Below, one piece after another: positions 7,284 to 16,273 of a stretch of 64,000 bases of DNA. Source of the stretch: Rhodococcus wratislaviensis (lineage in GTDB: Bacteria; Actinomycetota; Actinomycetes; Mycobacteriales; Mycobacteriaceae). Where the stretch lies: contig NZ_UAUI01000016.1 in the NCBI RefSeq assembly GCF_900455735.1, positions 18,501 to 82,500 of the forward strand. Reading direction: 5' to 3'. How positions within the stretch are numbered: position 1 is the first letter of the stretch; every line of letters begins with the position of its first letter. The translations under genes and the position numbers were made by a program. The notes under the pieces are model-generated. The model was not told the DNA's origin, did not search any database, and saw only the letters and a program-made list of their open reading frames with translations.

Positions 7284-8606
7284 ATGGCTAAACGGACCCT
7301 CGTGCGGGCGGCCGCGGTTCTCGGCGCGGCATCACTCGCACTGGCAGGTTGTAGTTCGGACAGTGGCGACGACTCCGCGAGTGGGAGTGACAGCTCTGCC
7401 TCGGCCACCACGGTTTCCACCGACTGCACGCCCGAAGAGGCGGCGGCAGCGGGTGCCCCGTCCACTGCGCCGCTGAAGATCGGAACCCTGCTCCCCGACA
7501 CGGGAAGCCTCTCCTTCCTCGGACCGCCGATGGTGGCGGGCACCCAGCTCGGTGTCAACGACGTCAACGCGGCCGGTGGAGTTCTCGGCCAGCCTGTGCA
7601 ACTGATCCCCGGCGACTCGGGCGACACCACCACGGACACGGCGAACACCACCGTGGACCGGGAACTGGCCGCGGGCACCCAGGTGATCATCGGCGCGGCA
7701 TCGTCCTCGGTGTCGCTGAAGGTCATCGACAAGGTGTCCAGCGCAGGCGTCGTGATGTTCTCCCCGGCCAACACGTCGGACCAGTTCGTCTGCTACCCGG
7801 ACAAGGGCCAGTACTTCCGCACCGCCCCCACCGACGTGCTGCAGGCTCAGGCTGTGTCACAGCTCATCTCGGACGACGGCGGCCAGCGCGTGTCCATCCT
7901 GGCCCTCAACGACCCGTACGGAACCGGGCTCGCCGACAACATCCAGAAGAACCTCGTCGACGCGGGCATCCCCGAGGACCAGATCCAGAAGATCATCTAC
8001 GACCCCAACGCGCAGTCCTTCAACTCCGAGGTCGACCAGGTCAAGGACTTCGCCCCCGACGCCGTCGCGGTGGTCGGATTCGAGGAGTCGGCGAAGATCA
8101 TCACCCGTATGCACGAGGTCGGCATCGGCCCGTCCGACGGCATGAAGGTATACGGCGTCGACGGCAACATGGGTAACGCGCTCGGCGAGTCGGTGGCCGC
8201 ACCGCTGCTCGACGGCATGCAGGGCACCACGCCCCTCACGGACGTCGGTCCGGCCTTCCAGGATCGTCTCAAGGGCATCAACCCGGGGCTGATCGACTTC
8301 AACTACGCCGGTGAGTCCTACGACGCCGTAGTCGTTTCCGCGCTCGCCGCGGAAGCCGCGAAGTCGACGGCCGGTCGCGACATCGCCGCGAACATCAACG
8401 CCGTCACCGAGGGCGGAACACCGTGCACGTCGTACCAGGAGTGCCTGCCGCTCGTGCAGGCCGGCACGGACGTCGACTACAACGGCATCACCGGCAAGCT
8501 CGACTTCGCCGCTGCGGGCGAGCCGTCGATCGGTTCGTACGGCAAGCTGAAGTTCGGTGCCGACAACAAGCTGACGACGGACGGGTACATCGTCGTCGGC
8601 GGGTGA
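7284..8606 (+). CDS. Branched-chain/hydrophobic amino-acid ABC transporter, substrate-binding lipoprotein
   Basis: A 440-residue lipoprotein. The signal peptide MAKRTLVRAAAVLGAASLALAG ends in a lipobox (LAGC, Cys 23), followed by a Ser/Asp/Ala-rich linker and a periplasmic-binding-protein type I (LivJ/LivK) domain starting around KIGTLLPDTGSLSFLG. It binds substrate outside the membrane and delivers it to the LivHM permease. Start ATG 7284 has AAGGAG upstream. It is convergent to, not part of, the livHMGF operon; the two sets of stop codons are separated by a bidirectional hairpin. The ligand class is inferred from the family; other small amides or aromatic acids are possible. Confidence 0.9.
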   Translation: MAKRTLVRAAAVLGAASLALAGCSSDSGDDSASGSDSSASATTVSTDCTPEEAAAAGAPSTAPLKIGTLLPDTGSLSFLGPPMVAGTQLGVNDVNAAGGVLGQPVQLIPGDSGDTTTDTANTTVDRELAAGTQVIIGAASSSVSLKVIDKVSSAGVVMFSPANTSDQFVCYPDKGQYFRTAPTDVLQAQAVSQLISDDGGQRVSILALNDPYGTGLADNIQKNLVDAGIPEDQIQKIIYDPNAQSFNSEVDQVKDFAPDAVAVVGFEESAKIITRMHEVGIGPSDGMKVYGVDGNMGNALGESVAAPLLDGMQGTTPLTDVGPAFQDRLKGINPGLIDFNYAGESYDAVVVSALAAEAAKSTAGRDIAANINAVTEGGTPCTSYQECLPLVQAGTDVDYNGITGKLDFAAAGEPSIGSYGKLKFGADNKLTTDGYIVVGG

Positions 8607-8624
8607 TCGCACTCACCTGAAACG

Positions 8625-8656
8625 GACTGTGGGCCAGGGAAACCTGGCCCACAGTC
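8625..8656. terminator. Bidirectional hairpin terminator
   Basis: Perfect 14-bp stem (8625-8638 with 8643-8656) closed by a GAAA tetraloop, between the convergent binding-protein gene and livF. No T run on either side. Confidence 0.8.
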
Positions 8657-8674
8657 GTGTCCGGAACCGCCGAA

Positions 8675-9469
8675 CTATTTCTTCTCCTGACTTCCCGCGA
8701 GGGTCCCGAGGTACAGCTCGATCACCTTCGGGTCGTGCATCAGGTTGGGTCCGGAGTCGGTGTAGGCGTTGCGGCCCTGGTCCAGGACGTAGCCGCGATC
8801 GCAGATCTGCAGGCACCGGCGAGCGTTCTGCTCGACCATGATCACCGAGACGCCCGCCGCGTTGATCCGCTTGCAGCGGATGAACACCTCGTCCTGGAAC
8901 ATCGGGGACAGTCCGGCGGACGGCTCGTCGAGCAGCAGCACGGACGGATCCATCATCAGTGCCCGTCCCATGGCGACCATCTGCCGTTCACCGCCGGACA
9001 GGGCGCCCGCCTTCACCTTCTTCCGCTCGACGAGCAGCGGGAAGAGATCGCCGACGAACGCGAACCTCTCCGCGAAGAGCTTGGGCCGCAGATACATCCC
9101 CATCTCGAGGTTCTCCTCGATGGTGAGCGACGGAAAGACGTTCTGCGTCTGCGGGACGTAGCCGACACCCTTCTGCACGAGAACGTGGGCGGGTTTGGAC
9201 GTGATGTCCTCACCGCGCAGGGTCACCGATCCCTCACGCACCGGTATCAGCCCGAACAGCGACTTCAGGAGCGTGGACTTCCCGGCCCCGTTGGGGCCGA
9301 TGATGCCGACGATCTCACCCTCGCGCAGGAAGAAATTGCATTCGCGGAGGATGTTGACGCCGGGGATGTAGCCGGCCACGACGCCGTCCGCGCGGACGAG
9401 GGCACCCTCGGCGAGCCGGGCATGCTCCTCGGGTGTGGCCGCGAATTCCGCTGGGGTCAGTTCGGTCAT
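8675..9469 (-). CDS. livF: Branched-chain amino-acid ABC transporter ATPase LivF
   Basis: A 264-residue ABC ATPase. Walker A GPNGAGKSTLLKSL, Q-loop region YVPQTQNVF, signature LSGGERQMVAMGRAL and Walker B VLLLDEPSAGL are all present. The YVPQ...NVFPSLTIEENL pattern is typical of LivF rather than LivG. It forms a heterodimer with LivG on the cytoplasmic face of LivHM and powers uptake. It is the last gene of a minus-strand operon; its ATG overlaps the livG stop (ATGA), suggesting translational coupling. Confidence 0.93.
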   Translation of the reverse strand: MTELTPAEFAATPEEHARLAEGALVRADGVVAGYIPGVNILRECNFFLREGEIVGIIGPNGAGKSTLLKSLFGLIPVREGSVTLRGEDITSKPAHVLVQKGVGYVPQTQNVFPSLTIEENLEMGMYLRPKLFAERFAFVGDLFPLLVERKKVKAGALSGGERQMVAMGRALMMDPSVLLLDEPSAGLSPMFQDEVFIRCKRINAAGVSVIMVEQNARRCLQICDRGYVLDQGRNAYTDSGPNLMHDPKVIELYLGTLAGSQEKK

Positions 9470-10485
9470 GGGTTCTCACGCCTCAGCTCGGTGATGTCGG
9501 GTTCGGAGAGGTCGCCGCCGGTCTCGAGGGTTTCGGCCTCGGCGTTCTCGAGTGCCTCGGCCAGAACGGCCGTCGCGCCCACCGGATTCCCCTCGTCGTC
9601 GAACTCGAGTGCCTGATCGTGGTGGCTGCCCAGATAGGCATCGACCACCGCGTTGTTGGACGAGAGGTGTTCCGGTGTGGATTCGGCGATCACACTGCCC
9701 TGCGCCATCACCACCACCCAGTCACTGATGTCGCGGATGACGTCCATGTCGTGTTCGACGAACACGACGGTCATGCCCTCGTCCCGCAGCGATTTGATGT
9801 GCCCGAGCAGGCTCTGGGTGAGCGCCGGGTTCACACCGGCCATCGGCTCGTCGAGCATCACCACGGTCGGCTCGGTCATCAGCGCCCGGGCCATCTCGAG
9901 CAGCTTGCGCTGTCCGCCGGACAGCGAGCCGGCGAGATCGTCGGACTTGGTGTCGAGTTTGAACCGCGCGAGCAGTTCGTTGGCTCGTTCGGTGACGGCC
10001 CGTTCCTGCGCCTTCCACGTCCACGGCAGAAGCGTGTTGAAGATCCGCTCGCCGCGTTGCCCGGTGGCGCCGAGCCGCACGTTGTCGAGCACCGTCAGCT
10101 TCGACAGCGCCTTGGTGAGCTGGAACGTGCGGACGACGCCGCGGCGGGCCACCTGGTGCGGATACATCCGGCCGAGGGACTGGCCATCCATCGACCATGT
10201 GCCGCTGTCCGGCCGGTCGAAACCGGTGAGCAGGTTGAACAGGGTGGTCTTGCCTGCACCGTTCGGACCGATCAGTCCGGTGATGCAGCCGCGCTGGATC
10301 TCCAGATGCGCCACGTCGACGGCCTTGAGCCCGCCGAACGTCCGGGACACGTTGTCGACCACCATGATCGGGTCGGGTTTCGGTGCGCCGGGGGAGTGCG
10401 GGACGCCCGTGAAGATCGAGGCCCGTTCCTCGGCGGTGAGCACGGTGTCGGTCTGCAGATGATCCGGCAGTCTGTGGTCAGGCAT
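9466..10485 (-). CDS. livG: Branched-chain amino-acid ABC transporter ATPase LivG
   Basis: A 339-residue ABC ATPase, longer than the usual ~255 because of extensions at both ends. About 38 residues precede the core 'VDNVSRTFGGLKAV', and an acidic, Ala/Glu-rich tail of about 55 follows 'DAYLGSHHDQ'. Walker A GPNGAGKTTLFNLL, signature LSGGQRKLLEMARAL and Walker B VVMLDEPMAGVNP are intact; the last is characteristic of LivG. It overlaps livM by eight bases upstream and livF downstream, so it belongs to one tightly packed operon. The role of the acidic tail is unknown. Confidence 0.92.
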   Translation of the reverse strand: MPDHRLPDHLQTDTVLTAEERASIFTGVPHSPGAPKPDPIMVVDNVSRTFGGLKAVDVAHLEIQRGCITGLIGPNGAGKTTLFNLLTGFDRPDSGTWSMDGQSLGRMYPHQVARRGVVRTFQLTKALSKLTVLDNVRLGATGQRGERIFNTLLPWTWKAQERAVTERANELLARFKLDTKSDDLAGSLSGGQRKLLEMARALMTEPTVVMLDEPMAGVNPALTQSLLGHIKSLRDEGMTVVFVEHDMDVIRDISDWVVVMAQGSVIAESTPEHLSSNNAVVDAYLGSHHDQALEFDDEGNPVGATAVLAEALENAEAETLETGGDLSEPDITELRRENP

Positions 10486-11467
10486 TGAGCTGCACCTCCC
10501 GCTTGTTGCCCAGTATGCCCTGCGGCCGGAAGACCATCAGCACCGCGATCATGATGCCGAGCAGGACGAACCGCATGGCCCCGACCTGCTGTTCGGTCAG
10601 CGGCAGCAGCGGCTCCGGCCCGGAGATGGCCTGCCGCAACAAGGCGTCGGGGATGGCCAGCAGGAACCAGAACAGCATCGCGCCGACCACCGGTCCGAAG
10701 ACTGTGGCCGCGCCGCCGAGGATGAGGGCGCCGAACGCGAAGAACGTCTGCGCGGTGGAGTAGAAGTCGGGGTTGATCGACTTGGTCTGCAACGCGTTGA
10801 ACACGCCGCCGAGCCCGCCGATCATGCCGCCGAGGACCAGCGCCTGCATCTTGTAGACGAAGACGTTCTTGCCGAGTGCGCGTGCTGCGTCCTCGTCCTC
10901 CCGGACGGCCTTGAGGACGCGGCCCCACGGACTGTGCGTCAGGAGGTACACGAACCCGCACAGCACCAGGACGAGAGTCCATCCGACGACCATCGACCAG
11001 AGGTCGTCGCCGTAGAACTTCACGCCGAGGATGTTGTACTGCTTGCCCGAGTCGAACGGGCTGAGCGTGGTGAACGGGTCGGCGAAGCCGAACAGGCCGT
11101 TGGTGGATCCGGTGATGGAATCCGAAGCGGTGGAGCGGAATATCAGCCGCAGGATCTCCGACGCGGCGATCGTGACGATGGCGAGGTAGTCGGCCCGTAA
11201 CCGCAGCGTCGGGATACCGAGGACGACGGCCAGCAGTCCGGCCGCGGCCAGACCGACGAGGATGCCGACCCACAGCGGCTGCTGGTAGGTGACGGTCATG
11301 ATCCCGACGCCGTAGCCGCCGAGGAGTGCGAAGCCGATCTGACCGAAGTTCAGCAGTCCGGCGTAGCCGAAGTGCAGGTTGAGGCCGATCGCCAGCAGCG
11401 CGTAGAAGATCGCGGACGGGCCGATCAGCTGGGCGAGCGAGACCTGGAGTGCTCCTGTGATGTCCAT
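10478..11467 (-). CDS. livM: Branched-chain amino-acid ABC transporter permease LivM
   Basis: A 329-residue membrane protein with about eight to ten hydrophobic segments. The LivM signatures are visible: 'ALLAIGLNLHFGYAGLLNFGQIGF' region near residue 25 and the EAA-like cytoplasmic loop SPWGRVLKAVREDEDAARALG. It pairs with LivH to form the translocation path in the cytoplasmic membrane. It starts three bases after the livH stop and overlaps livG, consistent with one transcript livH-livM-livG-livF. Confidence 0.92.
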   Translation of the reverse strand: MDITGALQVSLAQLIGPSAIFYALLAIGLNLHFGYAGLLNFGQIGFALLGGYGVGIMTVTYQQPLWVGILVGLAAAGLLAVVLGIPTLRLRADYLAIVTIAASEILRLIFRSTASDSITGSTNGLFGFADPFTTLSPFDSGKQYNILGVKFYGDDLWSMVVGWTLVLVLCGFVYLLTHSPWGRVLKAVREDEDAARALGKNVFVYKMQALVLGGMIGGLGGVFNALQTKSINPDFYSTAQTFFAFGALILGGAATVFGPVVGAMLFWFLLAIPDALLRQAISGPEPLLPLTEQQVGAMRFVLLGIMIAVLMVFRPQGILGNKREVQLNA

Positions 11468-11470
11468 GCC

Positions 11471-12874
11471 TCACCCGATCCTTTGCCGGCTGCCGAGAAT
11501 GCCCTGAGGCCGGACGACCAGGATGACGATCAAGATGAGCAGTCCTCCGATGTACTTGAGGTCGGGGTTGATCACCAGCGTCGACAGCTGGACGAGCAGA
11601 CCGACGATCACGCAGCCGAGCAGGGCGCCGTACGCGGTGCCGAGTCCGCCGAGCGTGATGCCGGCGAACATCAGCAGCAGGAGCTTGAAGCCCATCTCCC
11701 ACTGCACACGGCCGCCGAGTTCGGAGATGCCGAACAGGACGCCGCCGAGCGCGGCGAGACCGCCGCCGAGACCCCACACGAAGCGGATCACCCGTTCGAC
11801 GTCGATGCCGGACGACGCGGCCAGGTCGCGGTTGTCGGACACCGCGCGCATGGCCTTGCCGATGCGCGTCTTCTGCAGCAGCAGGGCCACTCCGACGAGA
11901 ACGACGAGACTGATGGCGATGCTCACGAGGTTGGCGTCGGTGATCGCGATCGGACCCCAGTGCCTCTCCACCTGGGCCTGGTAGTCGACGAACGGCTCCG
12001 CGCGATCGGAGAAGAAGATCAGGATCAGGTAGCGCAGGGAGATCGCGAGCCCGATCGACACCACCAGCTGCGCGATCAGGCCGGTCTTGCGTTTTCGCAG
12101 CGGTTTCCAGATCCCGGCGTTGTTCAGCAGTCCGATCAGGATTCCCACGAAGACCGCGAGGATCGTGGCCGGGATCAGCTGCACGCCGAACGTCACGTTG
12201 ATCACCCACGCCGCGACCGCGCCGAGGGTGACGAGTTCGCCGTGCGCGAAGTTCGTCAGGCCGGTGGTGCCGTAGATCAGGCTCAGCCCGACACCGGCGA
12301 TGGCGATGACGAGACCGAACCGGAGTCCGTCGATGGTCTGGCGAATCAGCTTCTCGTAGAACGGGACCGCGGAACCGGTGCGGGCCTCGCCGAACGAGAA
12401 GATCACCGTGTTGGTGCGACCGGCCACCACTTCCCGCTGCACCGTGGCCTGCACGCTGACGTCGTCGGGAAGCGAGTCCGCCACGATCTCGAACGTGTAC
12501 GTGCCGGGCGCGACCTGTAGTTCCCAGCGGCCGTTCGCCTCCGACGTCGCCTTCGCCACCTCGTTGCCCGACGAATCGAGTGCGCGTACCTCGACGTCCG
12601 CGAGCCGTTCGCCTGCGTTGTTCAGATTGCCGCTGACCCGCACCGCGTTCTCCGGGGGCGCCGGTTGTGCGCTCGTCGCGGGCGGTGGGGGCGGCGGGGT
12701 GGGTTCCTGCGCCGCCGCGGGACCGCCGAGAGCGATCGCCGCGACGAGGCCGAGCAGGACGAGGACGAACGCACGGCCGAGTTGCCGGGTGACCGACCCT
12801 CGCCTCGTGCGTTTCCTCGCGGATTTCGGTCGCGTACTCACTGCTGGGAGTCGCTTCCTCACGGTTGGGGCCAC
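11471..12874 (-). CDS. livH: Branched-chain amino-acid permease LivH with N-terminal extracytoplasmic domain
   Basis: At 467 residues this is about 170 longer than a standard LivH. Residues 1-30 are strongly basic; 33-50 form a hydrophobic segment ending in an AAAQ-like boundary; 57-74 are Pro/Ala-rich. Residues 76-165 form a beta-rich domain like carboxypeptidase-regulatory or Ig-type folds (VRVSGNLNNAGERLADVEV, GRWELQVAPGTYTFEI). The LivH permease follows from about 175, including GTTGLTNFAHGELVTLGA and the loop KTRIGKAMRAVSDN. The extra domain would lie outside the membrane and might touch the binding protein. First gene of the liv operon. The permease call is firm; the extension's role is inference. 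Confidence 0.9.
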   Translation of the reverse strand: MAPTVRKRLPAVSTRPKSARKRTRRGSVTRQLGRAFVLVLLGLVAAIALGGPAAAQEPTPPPPPPATSAQPAPPENAVRVSGNLNNAGERLADVEVRALDSSGNEVAKATSEANGRWELQVAPGTYTFEIVADSLPDDVSVQATVQREVVAGRTNTVIFSFGEARTGSAVPFYEKLIRQTIDGLRFGLVIAIAGVGLSLIYGTTGLTNFAHGELVTLGAVAAWVINVTFGVQLIPATILAVFVGILIGLLNNAGIWKPLRKRKTGLIAQLVVSIGLAISLRYLILIFFSDRAEPFVDYQAQVERHWGPIAITDANLVSIAISLVVLVGVALLLQKTRIGKAMRAVSDNRDLAASSGIDVERVIRFVWGLGGGLAALGGVLFGISELGGRVQWEMGFKLLLLMFAGITLGGLGTAYGALLGCVIVGLLVQLSTLVINPDLKYIGGLLILIVILVVRPQGILGSRQRIG

Positions 12875-13053
12875 GCAGGTCCTCCGGGGACGTGTAGATC
12901 GGTCAGGAACATGCGGCGACGGACCCGACTACCGCCCGTGCCGCAATTTCCGGACTCTAACGGCTCCGGTCGCGCGAAATGGGGTTCTCGGATTTCCGGC
13001 ACGTTTCGGTTGGGTATCGAACCATCCGGCTGATCGGTGTCGGATCCGCTCCC

Positions 13054-13068
13054 TAGACTGGGCAACCG
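13054..13068 (+). promoter_or_regulatory. Probable -10 box giving a leaderless polA message
   Basis: TAGACT at 13054-13059 ends eight bases before the polA GTG, where transcription would begin at about the start codon. No ribosome-binding site is visible. The -35 region is not recognisable. Confidence 0.45.
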
Positions 13069-15812
13069 TGAGCCCTGCAACCACCCCCCGGTCCACCACG
13101 TCCCCGACGTCCGGCGCAGCAGCGTCGTCCGACGATCGCCCCACCCTGATGCTGCTCGATGGCCACTCGCTGGCCTTTCGTGCGTTCTACGCCCTGCCCG
13201 CCGAGAACTTCAAGACACACAGCGGTCAGGTCACCAACGCCGTCTACGGGTTCACGTCGATGTTGATCAACCTGCTGCGCGACGAACAGCCCAGCCACGT
13301 GGCGGCGGCGTTCGACGTGTCCAGGCAGACGTTCCGGGCGGAGAAGTTCCCCGAGTACAAGGCCAATCGCAGCAAGGCTCCGGACGAGTTCAAGGGGCAG
13401 GTCGAGATCACCAAGGACGTCCTCGGAGCGCTCGGTATCCCGGTGATGGCCGAGGAAGGCTTCGAGGCCGACGACATCATCGCTACGCTCACCACCCAGG
13501 CCGAGGCGCTCGGCTACCGCGTCCTCGTGGTGACCGGCGACCGGGACTCGCTCCAACTGGTCACCGACGGGGTGACGGTGCTCTACCCGAAGAAGGGCGT
13601 CTCGGACCTCACCCGGTTCACGCCGGCGGCCGTCGAGGAGAAGTACGGGCTCACACCTGCGCAGTACCCCGACTTCGCGGCGCTGCGCGGCGACCCGAGC
13701 GACAACCTGCCGGGCATCCCGGGGGTGGGGGAGAAGACCGCCACCAAGTGGATCAAGGAGTACGGCGATCTCGTCGGCCTGGTCGACAACGTCGACAAGG
13801 TCCGCGGCAAGGTCGGTGACGCGTTGCGGGAGAACCTGCCGAACGTCCTGCTCAACCGGGAACTGACCGAGATGGTGCGCGACGTCCCGCTGCCGTACAC
13901 CCCGGACCAGCTGATGCTCGCGCAGTGGGATCGGGAGAAGATCCACGCGCTGTTCGACGACCTCGAGTTCAAGGTGCTGCGCGACCGGCTGTTCGCCACA
14001 TTGGCCCCGGTCGAAGCGGAGGCAGAGGAGGGCTTCGAGGTGCGCGGGGGCGCGCTCGATCCCGGAGCGGTCGCGGACTGGCTGGCGGCGCACGCGTCGA
14101 CGGGCGAGCGATCCGGTGTTTCGGTGGTCGGCACCCGCACCCCGTACGGCGGTGACGTGACGGCGATCGCCCTCGCGACCGCCGACGGCGAGGGCGCCTA
14201 TATCGCCACCGCTTCCGCCACCCCGGAGGACGAGAAGGCGCTCGGCGACTGGCTCGCGGACGCGGATCAGCCGAAGGCCCTGCACGAGGCCAAGTGGGCG
14301 ATGCACGCTCTGCGCGGACGCGGCTGGGTGCTCGGTGGTCTCACCAGCGACACCGCGCTGGCGGCCTACCTGGTGCGCCCCGGCCAGCGGACCTTCAACC
14401 TCGACGACCTGTCGTTGCGGTACCTGCGCAGGGAGCTGCGGGTGGAGGAGACCGGCCAGGAGCAGCTGTCGCTGCTCGACGACGCCGACCAGGTCGACGC
14501 GGAAGCCGCCGAGACCGAAATTCTCAGCGCCCGCGCCGTCCTCGACCTCGCGGCCGCGCTCGACACCGAACTCGACAACATCGAATCGACGGCTCTGCTG
14601 TCGGAGATGGAGCTGCCGCTGCTGGAGGTGCTGGCCGTCATCGAGGCGTCCGGTATCGCCGTCGACGGCACCCACCTGCACGACCTGCAGAGCCGGTTCG
14701 CGGCCGAGGTGTCCGAGGCGGCGGAGGCGGCCTACGGGGTCATCGGCAAGCAGATCAACCTCGGGTCACCCAAGCAGTTGCAGGTCGTGCTGTTCGACGA
14801 GCTGGAGATGCCCAAGACGAAGAAGACGAAGACCGGGTACACCACGGACGCCGAGGCGTTGCAGAACCTGTTCGAGAAGACGTCGCACCCGTTCCTCGAG
14901 CACCTGCTCGCGCACCGCGACGCGACGCGGCTGAAGGTGACGGTCGACGGCCTGCTGAAGACGGTCGCCGAGAACGGCCGCATTCACACGACGTTCAACC
15001 AGACCGTCGCGGCCACCGGCCGGCTGTCGTCCACCGAGCCCAACCTGCAGAACATCCCGGTGCGCACGGATGCGGGCCGGCAGATCCGGGACGGTTTCGT
15101 CGTCGGCGAGGGCTACGACTCCCTGCTCACGGCCGACTACAGCCAGATCGAGATGCGGATCATGGCCCACGTGTCCGGCGACGAGGGGCTGATCGAGGCG
15201 TTCAACACCGGAGAAGACCTGCACAGCTTCGTCGGGGCGCGCGCGTTCGGCGTGCCGATCGAGGAGGTCACGCCGGAGCTGCGCCGCCGCGTGAAGGCGA
15301 TGTCCTACGGGCTGGCGTACGGGCTGAGCGCGTTCGGTCTGGCTGCGCAGCTCAAGATCTCGACCGAGGAGGCCAAATCGCAGATGGAGGCGTACTTCGC
15401 CCGGTTCGGCGGGGTACGCGACTACCTGCACGAGGTCGTGGAACAGGCCCGCAAGGACGGCTACACGTCGACGCTGTACGGGCGCCGCCGCTACCTTCCC
15501 GACCTCACCAGCGACAACCGTCAGCGTCGCGAGGTTGCCGAGCGCGCCGCGCTCAACGCCCCCATCCAGGGCACGGCCGCCGACATCATCAAGGTCGCGA
15601 TGATCAACGTGCAGCGCTCACTGCGCGAGGCGGGTCTGAAGTCGCGGATGCTGCTCCAGGTCCACGACGAACTCGTGCTCGAGGTCGTCGATTCGGAACG
15701 GGAACAGGTCGAACAGCTGGTCCGCGACAAGATGTCCTCGGCCATCGAGCTGTCGGTGCCGCTGGACGTGTCCGTCGGCACCGGCCGCAGTTGGGACGCC
15801 GCCGCACACTAG
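13068..15812 (+). CDS. polA: DNA polymerase I
   Basis: A 914-residue family A DNA polymerase for Okazaki-fragment processing and repair synthesis. The 5'-3' exonuclease domain spans roughly residues 25-320 (LMLLDGHSLAFRAFYAL, DRDSLQLVTDGVTVLYPKKG fragments such as TGDRDSLQL, and the helix-hairpin-helix GIPGVGEKTA). The middle 3'-5' exonuclease region lacks the usual acidic residues, as is typical in actinobacteria. The polymerase domain holds motif A DYSQIEMRI, motif B around RRRVKAMSYGLAYGLS and motif C QVHDELVLEV. The GTG at 13068 gives a length close to M. tuberculosis PolA (904); the open frame upstream is part of the livH region read antisense. Confidence 0.95.
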   Translation: MSPATTPRSTTSPTSGAAASSDDRPTLMLLDGHSLAFRAFYALPAENFKTHSGQVTNAVYGFTSMLINLLRDEQPSHVAAAFDVSRQTFRAEKFPEYKANRSKAPDEFKGQVEITKDVLGALGIPVMAEEGFEADDIIATLTTQAEALGYRVLVVTGDRDSLQLVTDGVTVLYPKKGVSDLTRFTPAAVEEKYGLTPAQYPDFAALRGDPSDNLPGIPGVGEKTATKWIKEYGDLVGLVDNVDKVRGKVGDALRENLPNVLLNRELTEMVRDVPLPYTPDQLMLAQWDREKIHALFDDLEFKVLRDRLFATLAPVEAEAEEGFEVRGGALDPGAVADWLAAHASTGERSGVSVVGTRTPYGGDVTAIALATADGEGAYIATASATPEDEKALGDWLADADQPKALHEAKWAMHALRGRGWVLGGLTSDTALAAYLVRPGQRTFNLDDLSLRYLRRELRVEETGQEQLSLLDDADQVDAEAAETEILSARAVLDLAAALDTELDNIESTALLSEMELPLLEVLAVIEASGIAVDGTHLHDLQSRFAAEVSEAAEAAYGVIGKQINLGSPKQLQVVLFDELEMPKTKKTKTGYTTDAEALQNLFEKTSHPFLEHLLAHRDATRLKVTVDGLLKTVAENGRIHTTFNQTVAATGRLSSTEPNLQNIPVRTDAGRQIRDGFVVGEGYDSLLTADYSQIEMRIMAHVSGDEGLIEAFNTGEDLHSFVGARAFGVPIEEVTPELRRRVKAMSYGLAYGLSAFGLAAQLKISTEEAKSQMEAYFARFGGVRDYLHEVVEQARKDGYTSTLYGRRRYLPDLTSDNRQRREVAERAALNAPIQGTAADIIKVAMINVQRSLREAGLKSRMLLQVHDELVLEVVDSEREQVEQLVRDKMSSAIELSVPLDVSVGTGRSWDAAAH

Positions 15813-15821
15813 GCGGCGGCG
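15797..15821. terminator. GC-rich hairpin at the end of polA
   Basis: CGCCGCCGC (15797-15805) pairs with GCGGCGGCG (15813-15821) around a 7-base loop that contains the polA stop codon. It sits between convergent polA and the thioredoxin gene. Confidence 0.45.
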
Positions 15822-15831
15822 GTCCTCCGCC

Positions 15832-16200
15832 CTATTCGGCCGGCGCCTGCTCGGCGATCTGTTTGCGCACCTCGTCCATGTCGAGGGCCTTGACCTGCGT
15901 GACCAGATCCTCGAGCGCCGCGGGCGGCAGCGCACCCGGCTGGCTGAACACCAGCACACCCTCGCGGAACGCCATGATGGTCGGGATCGACCGGATGTTC
16001 GCGGCGGCGGCGATGCCCTGTTCCGCTTCGGTGTCGACCTTGGCGTGTACGACGTCGGGGTGCTGCTCCGACGAGGCCTCGAAGGTGGGGGCGAAGGAGC
16101 GGCACGGTCCGCACCACGATGCCCAGAAGTCGACCAGAACGACGTCGTTGCCGGTCACGGTCTCGTCGAAGTTCTGCTGAGTCAGAGTCTTGGTGGCCAC
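15832..16200 (-). CDS. trxA: Thioredoxin
   Basis: A 122-residue cytosolic thioredoxin. It carries the redox-active motif WCGPC (residues 29-33) within VDFWASWCGPCRSFAP and the conserved cis-Pro in SIPTIMAFREG. It reduces protein disulfides with electrons from thioredoxin reductase. Slightly longer than the family norm (about 108) because of an Ala/Glu/Gln-rich tail. It is convergent with polA across 19 bases. The gene symbol is by family; actinobacteria have several thioredoxins. Confidence 0.93.
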   Translation of the reverse strand: MATKTLTQQNFDETVTGNDVVLVDFWASWCGPCRSFAPTFEASSEQHPDVVHAKVDTEAEQGIAAAANIRSIPTIMAFREGVLVFSQPGALPPAALEDLVTQVKALDMDEVRKQIAEQAPAE

Positions 16201-16273
16201 GAGGGTCCTTTCGTTCGGTTACTGCTGTGCGTGTGCAACGCCGCGTCGCCGCCGATTCTTCCCTGCGGCTTGC

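Noticed and set aside
10272..12209. 645-codon minus-strand open frame across livM and livH
   Set aside because: Arg/Pro/Gly-rich, typical of the wrong frame in GC-rich DNA; the liv genes in the neighbouring frame have clear motifs.
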